Shown piece after piece: positions 1-6,335 of a stretch of DNA of 6,562 nucleotides. The notes below the pieces were generated by a model, which saw nothing but the letters and a program-made list of their open reading frames with translations, searched no databases and was not told the origin of the DNA. Numbering within the stretch: the first letter of the stretch is position 1; each line of letters starts with the position of its first letter. Source of the DNA: DRYS01 sp964491605 (GTDB lineage: Archaea > Thermoproteota > CALKCG01 > B24 > DRYS01); NCBI GenBank assembly GCA_964491605.1, contig CAZBGY010000027.1, forward strand, positions 1 through 6,562. Direction: 5' to 3'. A program made the translations under genes and the position numbers.

Positions 1-140
1 CTGGGTAGGGTGGAGTAGGATACCTATAGATGGAATGGGTAGAGTGGATGAGGGGTGATCGACTAGTATCGCTAGAGTAATCCCCCTATCCAGATTGAAA
101 CATAAAATTTCATAGTCTGAAAGCTCGCATAGGTATAGGC

Positions 141-824
141 TTACCCATAATCGATCTCTATTAAGCAGCCATCTCTAAGTATGAAGTCTCTGTTCGTCGG
201 AAGTTTTTCATGGAGATCGGTCGTCGTCAGTATTATCGTTACCTTCCTCTCCCTATTGATTCTGGTGAGTAGTTCCATTAGTAGTTCTGAGTTTTCATCA
301 TCTAGGCTGGATACAGGCTCGTCGGCTAAGATTATCTTAGGATTGTTCGCTAGAGCTCTTATCACGGCTATACGCTGCCTCTCACCACCGCTCAGCGTAT
401 CCGGAAACCTTCCCGCTAAGCCCGCTAAACCGAAGTATTCGAGTAGCTCCATAACCCTTCTCCTCCTCTCGCATCTACCAACCCCAGCTAGGGCTAGCGG
501 TAGCTCTACATTCTCCAAGACCGTTAGGGATGGTATCAAGTTGAAGAATTGGAAGATGAAGCCTATATAGTTTAGCCTCAGCTCAGATTTCTCACAGTCG
601 CTAAGCTTGTTAGCTATCCTTCCGAGAAACTTTACCTCCCCGGAATCCGGAGACTCTAAGAGACCGATCAACTTGAGGAGAGTCGTCTTCCCGACGCCAG
701 ACCTACCCCTTATAGAGATGAAATCCCCCTCCTCGACGTTTAGATTTACACTCCTCAACACCTGGTTTACACCATAGCTCTTCCATACATCGATCAACTC
801 GATCAATCTTCTACCCAGCTTCAT
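141..824 (-). CDS. ABC transporter ATPase, MacB/LolD/FtsE type
   Basis: This is the cytoplasmic ATPase that should power the two FtsX-like permeases of the same cluster. From the ATG at 824 it is 227 residues, the normal length for a stand-alone ATPase of this family. Visible motifs are the A-loop tyrosine in VWKSYG (Y17), Walker A GRSGVGKT (40-47), the Q-loop glutamine in FIFQFFNL (Q92), signature LSGGERQR (144-151), Walker B IILADEP (164-170, E169) and D-loop SSLD (172-175). The H-loop is unusual: the family's T-H-D reads TTTD (200-203), so threonine replaces the histidine and the nearest His is H205. The gene overlaps the end of the membrane-protein gene upstream (stop 811-813), which implies coupled translation. 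A TTG at 806-804 would give an N-terminus MIELIDVWKSYG, closer to typical family members, and would remove the overlap; a TTG at 836 is also open. I prefer ATG 824 but the start is uncertain. The family assignment is very secure; the substrate is unknown. Confidence 0.95.
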   Translation of the reverse strand: MKLGRRLIELIDVWKSYGVNQVLRSVNLNVEEGDFISIRGRSGVGKTTLLKLIGLLESPDSGEVKFLGRIANKLSDCEKSELRLNYIGFIFQFFNLIPSLTVLENVELPLALAGVGRCERRRRVMELLEYFGLAGLAGRFPDTLSGGERQRIAVIRALANNPKIILADEPVSSLDDENSELLMELLTRINRERKVTIILTTTDLHEKLPTNRDFILRDGCLIEIDYG

Positions 825-2421
825 AGATATCCACAACCCTATTCGAGTATACCAGGTTTAACCGGGTAATCCTCCCCCTCCAATCTTCAGGTAGATCGAC
901 GCTATAGCCTCCATAGACTACATACCCGTTCCACGCTATCTGATCGTAGATGAATAGAATCTGTGGTTTGGAAGCGGTTTTACCTGCTAGGTATCGTAGC
1001 CCGTATAGTACATCGACGTTTAAACCGAAGTAGCCTTCCAGCATGTAGAGTACTTTCACATCGCCTACAACCGTCTGGTTGCAAGCTGCATCTCTAACCC
1101 ATGCAGCTGCATGATACTCAGACCGTTTGTAGAGCCAGAAGTATCCCATGTAGCGTTCCTGGAGGAATATTGAAGCGTATATACTGTACGAGTTTAGAGC
1201 TACGATAGCTATCAGGATTATCACGGTAGCTAGCTTCACCACTCTCCGCTTCTTTAAGCTGCTAGAAGTTTCACATAGCTTACTAAGCCCGAACGCTGAT
1301 AATATCGTTAACGGTATGCATAGGATGTTCAGGGTTCTATACACTAGGGTGAGCCCGAGCGGTGAATACCCGAAAACCGCGTATGCTTCAAGCCCTAAAA
1401 GCGTCGATAGCCAGAAGAGGGGTGCATAGCCGTCTTCGCTTCGCATACCGCGCAGCTCCCCAACTCCTAAAACCATCAGCGGAGATAGTAGGATGAACGG
1501 TGTAGCATATAGCATGTAGCGGCTTGGAAGAATCGGAGCATCAGATACTATAGGTCTCCTCGTGCAGAGGAATGCTGTTAGGGAGACTAAGGCTGCCGAT
1601 ACGATGCATAGGAGAAGAGGGCTCCGATCAGAGCGGGTTAGAGGCTTAAAAATTAGGTATAGCGTTATAGCGAATGCGAGGATCTGGTAGGATACCGCCG
1701 ATAATATATCGCTTAGCGTGAAGATTATCCTCAACCCCTTATAAGCGTAAAACCAGAAGTAGAGTATCGTCGCAGCCGCTAGGATCGAGACTAGGAGGAA
1801 GCTCGATCTATCCTGATTCACACCATTCATAAACCTCAGGATGGAGGAGGATAGAGCTATACTCGCTAAGACCGCTATGGTGATTAGAGATGTTAGGTGG
1901 TGCGCCATAACCAGAGCGGATGAAGCGATCGCGAAGAGTAGGATCCTACCCCATCCCCCTCGGCTCATGAAGATTAGGATCGATAGTATGTAGAGCGGGT
2001 TAGCATACGTTTCCTTCGTAACACCAGCCGTGAAGAATGCGTAGGGATAGGCTACAGCTAGTATGATCGATGAGAAGAATGCCGTTCTACAGCTACGGCT
2101 TATCCTACGGAGTAGTATGTAGAAGATCGGTATGGTTAATGCTCCGGTTAGCGGGATACCGAAAGCCATAGCTACCATAGGCTTAAGCCCAGTAGCTTGG
2201 GAGAAAACAGCGCAGAATAGACTATTAGCAGGCCAGTAACAGTTATATCCATCCATCACCTCATCGTCCAAGCTTATCGGCGTATACTCTAGGAGGAGCT
2301 CAGTATTTCTGATAGGAGGCCAAGCATCCGTAGAGAATGGTAGCATGCTTAAGAAGGTTGGATAAAGCCTTACGGCTAAAGCTATCGAGAAAGCTATGAA
2401 TACGTAGAGATACCTCCTCAC
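811..2421 (-). CDS. polytopic membrane protein, GT-C glycosyltransferase-like
   Basis: This is a 536-residue membrane protein with a hydrophobic N-terminus, roughly ten to twelve membrane segments over residues 5-420, and a soluble C-terminal part of about 110 residues. The layout matches GT-C glycosyltransferases, which use polyprenyl-phosphate-linked sugars on the outer face of the membrane. Supporting details are an acidic residue in the first outer loop soon after membrane segment 1 (FSTDAW, D32), a second outer region rich in acidic residues (LDDEVMDGYN, 51-60), a KETYANPLY stretch (136-144), a MAHHLTSL motif (172-179) like the His-rich motif of PMT/ArnT-like relatives, and an LPSRYMLYATPF segment resembling the Arg-containing loop before a late membrane segment. 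Translation starts at GTG 2421, and the GTGA overlap with the stop of permease B shows tight coupling. Position between a permease and its ATPase suggests that it works with the transporter. The glycosyltransferase role is inferred from topology and weak motifs; it could be another large membrane protein of unknown function. Confidence 0.8.
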   Translation of the reverse strand: MRRYLYVFIAFSIALAVRLYPTFLSMLPFSTDAWPPIRNTELLLEYTPISLDDEVMDGYNCYWPANSLFCAVFSQATGLKPMVAMAFGIPLTGALTIPIFYILLRRISRSCRTAFFSSIILAVAYPYAFFTAGVTKETYANPLYILSILIFMSRGGWGRILLFAIASSALVMAHHLTSLITIAVLASIALSSSILRFMNGVNQDRSSFLLVSILAAATILYFWFYAYKGLRIIFTLSDILSAVSYQILAFAITLYLIFKPLTRSDRSPLLLCIVSAALVSLTAFLCTRRPIVSDAPILPSRYMLYATPFILLSPLMVLGVGELRGMRSEDGYAPLFWLSTLLGLEAYAVFGYSPLGLTLVYRTLNILCIPLTILSAFGLSKLCETSSSLKKRRVVKLATVIILIAIVALNSYSIYASIFLQERYMGYFWLYKRSEYHAAAWVRDAACNQTVVGDVKVLYMLEGYFGLNVDVLYGLRYLAGKTASKPQILFIYDQIAWNGYVVYGGYSVDLPEDWRGRITRLNLVYSNRVVDIYEAG

Positions 2422-3599
2422 CCTAAATCGCCTCTAAGAATGCTTATCGAGATGAGTAGAGCGGTGAGGATGAAGTTTAGGATTACGATAAGCGGGTCGA
2501 TCTGGATGGAGGCTGTATGCGATAGGATTCTTAGATAGCCGCATCCATGAATCACTGTTAAGATTGCTACGGCTAAAGCGAATCCCATTGATGATGATAC
2601 TATAGACCATGGTAGAAGCTTAGCTAACATATCCATCTTCAAAAGCCTCTTAGACGCTCCTATAGATCTTAAGATACTTATCTCGCTTTTATGCTGAGCT
2701 ATAATGGTTTTAGAAGCTACAGCTATACTGGCGCCGGATAGGAGGAAAACCATGATCGAGAGTATCAGAAGGGATTCCCTCGTTAAACCGTATCTATCCA
2801 TATAGCTCCTCATAAGATCGTAAGCTTCCTCGACGCTTACATCCTCGACTTTAATCCTCGCTACTATCCGCGGCGTGATACCCGGAGGCTGCGGCTGGCT
2901 AGGAGTCGCGCTTGGAGGCGGGCTAGGCTTAGAAGCCTCCCTAGCTATCTCCTCCAGAATTCTAGAGGGTGTTATAGCATCCCTATCCACCTTAAACCTT
3001 ATTAGCGTGACATAGCCGTAGCCTGCCCCCCGTAGCCACTGTCCAACGTATAGGGGTGCTAGGATTTCATCGTCGATAGGTGAATATGAAACGAAAACCC
3101 CCTTAACCCGTAGCTCCACATACCTATCCGTTAAAACGCTTAGAACTAGCAGTTTATCACCGAGGTTTAAGCAGAGTCTTCCAGCAGCGTTTCTCCCGAC
3201 GATCGCATAGTTTAGATCGCTTAACTCAAGCATACCACCCTCTACCACGACTATCTGGTTTAGCTTCGCGAAATCCTCTGGTACGACCCCCCTCAGGAAT
3301 ACCGCTTCACCCCTCACTATGCATGGAGCTATGGCTTCAGGGCTGCTAGCTAAAACCCCGTTTAATACGCTTATCTTCTCAGCTAGATAGACTGGAACGA
3401 GACCTGTGAAGGGTGTGCGACTCCCCCTATCGTAGACGACCACTACATCTCCTCCCTCACCTAGGTAAGCGTTAAAATCCCTATAGAAGCTCATCAAGCT
3501 TAAGGCTGTTATCGAGAAAAGCATGGAGGATAGAGTAGTTACTAGTGTAAGGGTTAGGATACGCTGCAGCTTCAAGTATTTAAAGCCTATAAGCCTCAT
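2418..3599 (-). CDS. FtsX/MacB-like ABC permease B
   Basis: This 393-residue permease has the MacB/FtsX plan: one N-terminal membrane helix (about 12-37), a large extracytoplasmic domain (about 40-270), then three helices (about 276-299, 328-352 and 368-388). The cytoplasmic coupling stretch EISILRSIGASKR (306-318) follows the second helix and matches the family signature that contacts the ATPase. The extracytoplasmic part contains a proline-rich linker (224-243, with PSPPPSATPSQPQPPG), an insertion that permease A lacks. The C-terminus ends soon after helix 4 (ISILRGDLG) without the usual YPA..A...PxEAL tail. The ATG at 3599 is preceded by a TATA-like GATATAAG about 31 nt upstream, so a short or absent leader is plausible. 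The stop overlaps the GTG of the next gene. With permease A it probably forms a heterodimer served by the ATPase at 141-824. The family is clear; the substrate cannot be read from the sequence. Confidence 0.9.
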   Translation of the reverse strand: MRLIGFKYLKLQRILTLTLVTTLSSMLFSITALSLMSFYRDFNAYLGEGGDVVVVYDRGSRTPFTGLVPVYLAEKISVLNGVLASSPEAIAPCIVRGEAVFLRGVVPEDFAKLNQIVVVEGGMLELSDLNYAIVGRNAAGRLCLNLGDKLLVLSVLTDRYVELRVKGVFVSYSPIDDEILAPLYVGQWLRGAGYGYVTLIRFKVDRDAITPSRILEEIAREASKPSPPPSATPSQPQPPGITPRIVARIKVEDVSVEEAYDLMRSYMDRYGLTRESLLILSIMVFLLSGASIAVASKTIIAQHKSEISILRSIGASKRLLKMDMLAKLLPWSIVSSSMGFALAVAILTVIHGCGYLRILSHTASIQIDPLIVILNFILTALLISISILRGDLG

Positions 3600-3767
3600 G
3601 GGGAGCCCCTCATACGCCGCCTATCCCCCCTTATATCCCGATTAGCCTATAACGTTTTATGGAGGGTAGAGGTTTTGAGTAGACGGAAATCATGACGTTA
3701 CCGACTACCTAAACCCATTTTTACGTAAAGCTTCCTCCATCGATATATCCATCCTTACTCTCGACGC
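3600..3767 (-). other. intergenic leader region upstream of permease B
   Basis: Together with the small candidate gene at 3768-3911 this makes up the 314-nt gap between the two permease genes. In the frame of that small gene, translation past its TAA stop would continue for 20 more sense codons (containing MDISMEEALRKNGFR) to a TAG at 3705-3707. From 3704 to 3638 I see no coding potential. The end nearest permease B holds the TATA-like element described separately. No hairpin followed by a T-run and no RNA gene is apparent. Confidence 0.5.
3630..3637 (-). promoter_or_regulatory. putative TATA box for permease B
   Basis: On the minus strand this reads GATATAAG, 31 nt from the ATG at 3599. Archaeal TATA boxes lie about 25 nt before the transcript start, so the message would begin within about 10 nt of the start codon. 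A second AT-rich candidate (CCATAAAACG) lies about 20 nt further upstream. This would give permease B, the membrane protein and the ATPase their own promoter apart from permease A. It rests on motif and spacing only. Confidence 0.35.
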
Positions 3768-3911
3768 TTAACATAGTGGTTCTAGGCTTGGAGACGCCTC
3801 AAGTTCTATGAAGGTTATACATACCGTCTCTATGGAAGGTTTTCCAACCCCTACCCCGCTGATTATACGAGTCATCCAGACTTCCGTATCGCTAACCTCC
3901 AGATACTTCAT
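3768..3911 (-). CDS. small hypothetical protein, 47 residues
   Basis: I do not recognise this protein. It starts at ATG 3911, two nucleotides after the TGA of permease A (TGA-AG-ATG), an arrangement typical of translational coupling, and ends at TAA 3768-3770. The sequence begins MKYLEVSDTEVW, continues with RIISGVGVGKPSIETV and a hydrophobic CITFIELE, and ends EASPSLEPLC. It has no membrane helix and one Cys near each of residues 31 and 47. Codon use (ATA, CTA, AGC, CTT, GTA) resembles the neighbours. A longer version reading upstream from 4061 only overlaps permease A in another frame and is unlikely. The same frame stays open for 20 codons beyond the stop, so it could also be the front of a longer gene cut short by a nonsense mutation. 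It may be a real small partner of the transporter, a truncated gene or chance. Confidence 0.42.
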   Translation of the reverse strand: MKYLEVSDTEVWMTRIISGVGVGKPSIETVCITFIELEASPSLEPLC

Positions 3912-3913
3912 CT

Positions 3914-5047
3914 TCACAGTTGCTCTACGTATCCAGTTCGAATCGATTTGAAAGCTGGATATATGCATCCAAGGATCGATGAAGCTATCGTTAATAGGAT
4001 TACCCGGATAGCCTGCTCCACTAGTAGGAAGGGTGCTACATCCATGCTCGGCATAATCCACCTAAGCATGGTCGAGGCTACCTGGGTTCCAGCCGTACCT
4101 AGAGCTACCCCGATTGTTGAGCCTAGAAGAGCCGCCGTCGCTATGTAGGCTAGTATTAGGGTGAAGATTAGCCGCCTCCCAGCTCCCAGCACTTTTAGCA
4201 TAGCCAACTCGTAGCTTGACTCAGTTATAAGCCTCGCAGCGGCTACGTAGGAGGCTGCGGCTACGACAGCGTATACGGCTAAGGACCATATGTTTAGGAA
4301 AGCTACCGTCTGCATGTTGATCTGTAGCGTGAACTCCCTCAGCTGCTGAGCTTCGACGATCCTAACGTTATCGGGTAGAAGCACTACTATCTGGCTTAGA
4401 GCCTCCCGGATATCGATATCCTCATTTAGGGAGAATTCTATAAGGGATACTGTAGCATTACCTCCAGCGAGTATACCGGCTGTTTCCATAGGGACTAGGA
4501 TTTCGGTATCGCTCTGCGTCTGGCTTCTGAATACACCGACAACCCTAACTTCGATACATCTTCCACCGACAGTTAGGCTTACCTCGCCTCCAAGGCTTAC
4601 GGAGAATGCTCTCGCAAGTATCTCTCCGATATCCGCCTCCATCCAGTTCCCCGCAGCCGTCCCGTTTAGGTAAGCCCCCCTCGCTTCGAGGAAGCTATCG
4701 ATATCTTCGACTCCTCTAACTAGGATCTCATAGCTACCGAAGCTTGCCGTTAGGTTAGCTATCAAGATTCTCTGGGGAAACACGTTCTTAACGTAGCCGA
4801 GGCTTCTAAGCCTAGCGGCTATGTCTAAGGGTAGCTCGCTATCCGTTAAAGCTGTGGAGTTCGAGCTTAGGATTAGATAGGTTCCACGAGGGTTTACGAA
4901 TCCTGCGAGAGCTTCAGATCGTAGGTTCAGATAGTTTACTATAGAGTTTGCGGATGCTAATACCGCGACTAGGAGCGCTATAGCTAGGATCGATCGAGCG
5001 ACCACACCCCTCCTGAGTAGCATCGTATAGCCTATAGCGAAAGCCAT
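3914..5047 (-). CDS. FtsX/MacB-like ABC permease A
   Basis: This 377-residue permease has one N-terminal helix (about 19-41), an extracytoplasmic domain of about 200 residues with several possible N-glycosylation sequons (for example NST at 63, NGT at 128, NAT at 197), and three C-terminal helices (about 249-272, 295-320 and 345-365). The family's ATPase-contact segment is SYELAMLKVLGAGRR (278-292), and the C-terminus YPAFKSIRTGYVEQL is the classic ending of the family (YPA...R..P.EAL). ATG 5047 is preceded directly by an in-frame TTG at 5050 that could also start translation; a stop at 5074-5072 rules out a longer protein. A GCGGAG about 11 nt upstream could act as ribosome binding site. It is the first intact gene of the cluster and shares the single ATPase with permease B. 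Substrate is unknown; an envelope, lipid or protein substrate fits the family better than a small solute. Confidence 0.9.
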   Translation of the reverse strand: MAFAIGYTMLLRRGVVARSILAIALLVAVLASANSIVNYLNLRSEALAGFVNPRGTYLILSSNSTALTDSELPLDIAARLRSLGYVKNVFPQRILIANLTASFGSYEILVRGVEDIDSFLEARGAYLNGTAAGNWMEADIGEILARAFSVSLGGEVSLTVGGRCIEVRVVGVFRSQTQSDTEILVPMETAGILAGGNATVSLIEFSLNEDIDIREALSQIVVLLPDNVRIVEAQQLREFTLQINMQTVAFLNIWSLAVYAVVAAASYVAAARLITESSYELAMLKVLGAGRRLIFTLILAYIATAALLGSTIGVALGTAGTQVASTMLRWIMPSMDVAPFLLVEQAIRVILLTIASSILGCIYPAFKSIRTGYVEQL

Positions 5048-5067
5048 CAATCGATCACGCTCCGCTT

Positions 5068-5220
5068 TAGCTTAGCAGCCTCTTCAACTCTTCCTCATCA
5101 CCTCCTTGAAGCATCGCTAAATATAGGTGCTTAGCATCCCCTCCGCATCTAGGAATATCGGCGTTAATCGCATCGATCCCTACACTGCTTTCCGGATTCC
5201 ATGGATGCTGATTAAAGCTT
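5068..5220 (-). pseudogene. possible C-terminal remnant of an upstream gene
   Basis: On the minus strand a protein-like frame runs to a TAA at 5070-5068, ending 20 nt before permease A. The readable part includes HPWNPESSVGIDAINADIP, then RCGGDAKHLYLAML and QGGDEEELKRLLS. The frame is open back to a stop at 5264-5262 but has no ATG, GTG or TTG before an internal ATG that would leave only 15 residues. The composition (acidic, well-formed amphipathic ending) looks like a real protein end, and the orientation and spacing fit a former operon gene upstream of permease A. Its front would have been lost where the HEPN gene now begins. I do not recognise the family. It could also be chance coding in a promoter region. 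Confidence 0.3.
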
Positions 5221-5256
5221 AAGTATGATGCTCGGAGAAGCCTTAGTCGGGGGGTG
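5211..5256 (+). promoter_or_regulatory. putative promoter and ribosome binding site of the HEPN gene
   Basis: ATTAAAGCTTAAG (5211-5223) is a TATA-like stretch that would place the transcript start near 5240. GGGGGGTG at 5249-5256 is a strong ribosome binding site 7 nt before the ATG at 5264. This decides for that start over the tandem ATGs at 5225 and 5228, which lie at or before the predicted transcript start. Confidence 0.4.
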
Positions 5257-5263
5257 TGCTTTT

Positions 5264-5611
5264 ATGGACAACCTAGAGGAGGGTTTAAGGTGGTTTGATC
5301 AAGCTTCTGCAGATCTTAAGACTGCTAGGGATTGTCTAAGGGATGGAAACTATTATGCATCAGCATCCTTCTCTCAGCAAGCTGCTGAGGAAGCACTTAA
5401 AGGCTTCCTCTATTCTAGGGGTTATAGGGCTTTGCTTACGCATTCTGTAATAGACCTACTGGATAAGGCATCTAAGATCGAGTTTTCATTCGGGGTGTTT
5501 ATGGACTATGGTAGGGAGCTTGACAGGCATTATATCGGCTCGAGATATCCGAATCTTTATACGAGGGAGATCACCGAGAGATGCTTAAGCTACGCAGAAC
5601 TTATCGCTTAG
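5264..5611 (+). CDS. HEPN domain protein (COG2250-like)
   Basis: This is a 115-residue all-helical HEPN protein. Family hallmarks are the start WFDQASADLKTARDCLRDGNYY (residues 10-31), the middle AAEEALKGFLYSRG (40-53), the short loop THS before VIDLLDKA, and LDRHYIGSRYPNLY (86-99). HEPN proteins are often RNases or the toxin half of a pair with an MNT-type nucleotidyltransferase, and depend on an R-x4-6-H motif. Here R84 and H89 in RELDRH give R-x4-H, so activity is possible. The C-terminal part seems short: relatives usually carry a loop of about ten residues between RYPN and YT, then a longer last helix, whereas here NLYTRE follows directly and the protein ends at AELIA. The start is set by the GGGGGGTG site; an ATG at 5225 would add 13 residues. 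No nucleotidyltransferase gene is visible beside it. It stands alone, divergent from permease A and convergent with the next gene, so its job is open. Confidence 0.85.
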   Translation: MDNLEEGLRWFDQASADLKTARDCLRDGNYYASASFSQQAAEEALKGFLYSRGYRALLTHSVIDLLDKASKIEFSFGVFMDYGRELDRHYIGSRYPNLYTREITERCLSYAELIA

Positions 5612-5655
5612 CTAGACATTTCCACATCGATAGTATGCATAGATAGTGGGGGAGC

Positions 5656-6063
5656 CTATCTCTCACTACTCCTTATCAACGATTCTCCTCTAAGTCTCCA
5701 CAGCCCCTTAGCAGGATCCTCGATCACTATACCGAATCCGCTGGCTAGCTGATCGCTTATCAACGATTCATCGGTATACTCGGAGATGACGATATACGCT
5801 TCGATCCTCCTCCCCTCGACCCCTCCTATGAGTAGGCTTACATAGGCTCCCCCCACCCTATACACTCTCATCAACCCTGATGCAGTCCTATAAGTCTCGA
5901 TAACAGTACCCTCCGGTAGCCTAGGTATTAATCCAAGCTTCTCAGCGACGCTCACCGGGATGAGGATCTCCGGGACATCGGTCTCGTAACCAGTATTAAC
6001 TAGCGCGACTAAATCTAACGATGCACCCCGATACTCTATCCTAACTCTAACCCTAACCCCCAT
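5656..6063 (-). CDS. retropepsin-like (clan AA) protein with NTG in place of DTG
   Basis: This 135-residue protein follows the single-domain fold plan of archaeal clan AA aspartic protease homologues. It has an opening beta strand (MGVRVRVRIEYRG), a second strand running into the active-site turn (LDLVALVNTGYE, 17-27), IPVSVAEKLGL (35-45), a flap-like middle, and an end LISDQLASGFGIVIEDP (101-117) matching the family's G-x-x-x-L-E-x-L-G-[IL]-x-V-D-P-like close. The catalytic aspartate of D-T-G is asparagine (N23-T24-G25), so as read it should not be an active protease. I recall archaeal homologues that also have asparagine here, so it may define a non-proteolytic subfamily and not a recent mutation; this is memory, not a check. 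ATG 6063 is preceded by GGATGGTG (6075-6068) and a TATA-like element near 6105. It converges with the HEPN gene, 44 nt apart, with no obvious terminator between them. Confidence 0.75.
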   Translation of the reverse strand: MGVRVRVRIEYRGASLDLVALVNTGYETDVPEILIPVSVAEKLGLIPRLPEGTVIETYRTASGLMRVYRVGGAYVSLLIGGVEGRRIEAYIVISEYTDESLISDQLASGFGIVIEDPAKGLWRLRGESLIRSSER

Positions 6064-6100
6064 AAGACACCATCCTTAATGGCCTAATATACCCCACCCT

Positions 6101-6110
6101 CTTAATAACT
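6101..6110 (-). promoter_or_regulatory. putative TATA box of the retropepsin-like gene
   Basis: The minus strand reads AGTTATTAAG, centred about 42 nt before the ATG at 6063. This predicts a transcript start near 6080 and a leader of roughly 16 nt that holds the GGATGGTG ribosome binding site. It rests on motif and spacing only. Confidence 0.3.
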
Positions 6111-6335
6111 AGGAGCCTCAACGGCTTAACATACCCAACCCTAACCAACAACCACACCGATCAAAGTTTAGCAAACCGAAAATTATTAAGCTTTCTACCC
6201 GAATCCTAGATTCCATCCCCCGATTAGACTTGATACCAGCCTCTACCAGCATCCATGACTATGACCGCTTTACCTTTAAGCTTCATATCTAAAGCTTTAA
6301 TTATCAGTCTAGGCAAAGCTATCGTCGGTGTATCG

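Noticed and set aside
94..102. GATTGAAAC, like the end of many archaeal CRISPR repeats
   Set aside because: It occurs once only, with no second copy at any spacer-like distance.
1..140. Minus-strand frame open from the end of the ATPase to the window edge, and a 16-codon plus-strand frame at 30-80
   Set aside because: The minus frame has no start codon and no recognisable family; the plus frame is too short. A weak TGAAA/TTTCA inverted repeat near 98-115 has no T-run, so I do not call it a terminator.
181..570. Plus-strand open frame of 129 codons, serine and leucine rich
   Set aside because: It is wholly antisense to the ATPase gene, whose motifs are all intact; its composition is that of a reverse-frame shadow.
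3936..3944. GTTCGAATC, like a tRNA T-loop
   Set aside because: Flanking bases do not pair as a T-stem, no acceptor or anticodon arm is present, and it lies inside permease A.
3912..4061. Upstream extension of the small gene to an ATG at 4061
   Set aside because: This part overlaps the conserved end of permease A in another frame; the ATG at 3911, 2 nt after the permease stop, is the better start.
3948..4148. Plus-strand open frame of 66 codons
   Set aside because: It lies antisense to the C-terminal membrane helices of permease A and has no family features.
5092..5105. AAGGAGGTGAT on the minus strand, a perfect complement of the 16S rRNA 3' end
   Set aside because: The only start codons at usable distance open tiny frames; it is explained by Gln-Gly-Gly-Asp codons of the remnant and lies about 50 nt from the permease A start.
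6045..6160. CCCTAACCC and similar telomere-like repeats
   Set aside because: The strongest run encodes the alternating Val-Arg start of the retropepsin-like protein, and the rest is irregular.
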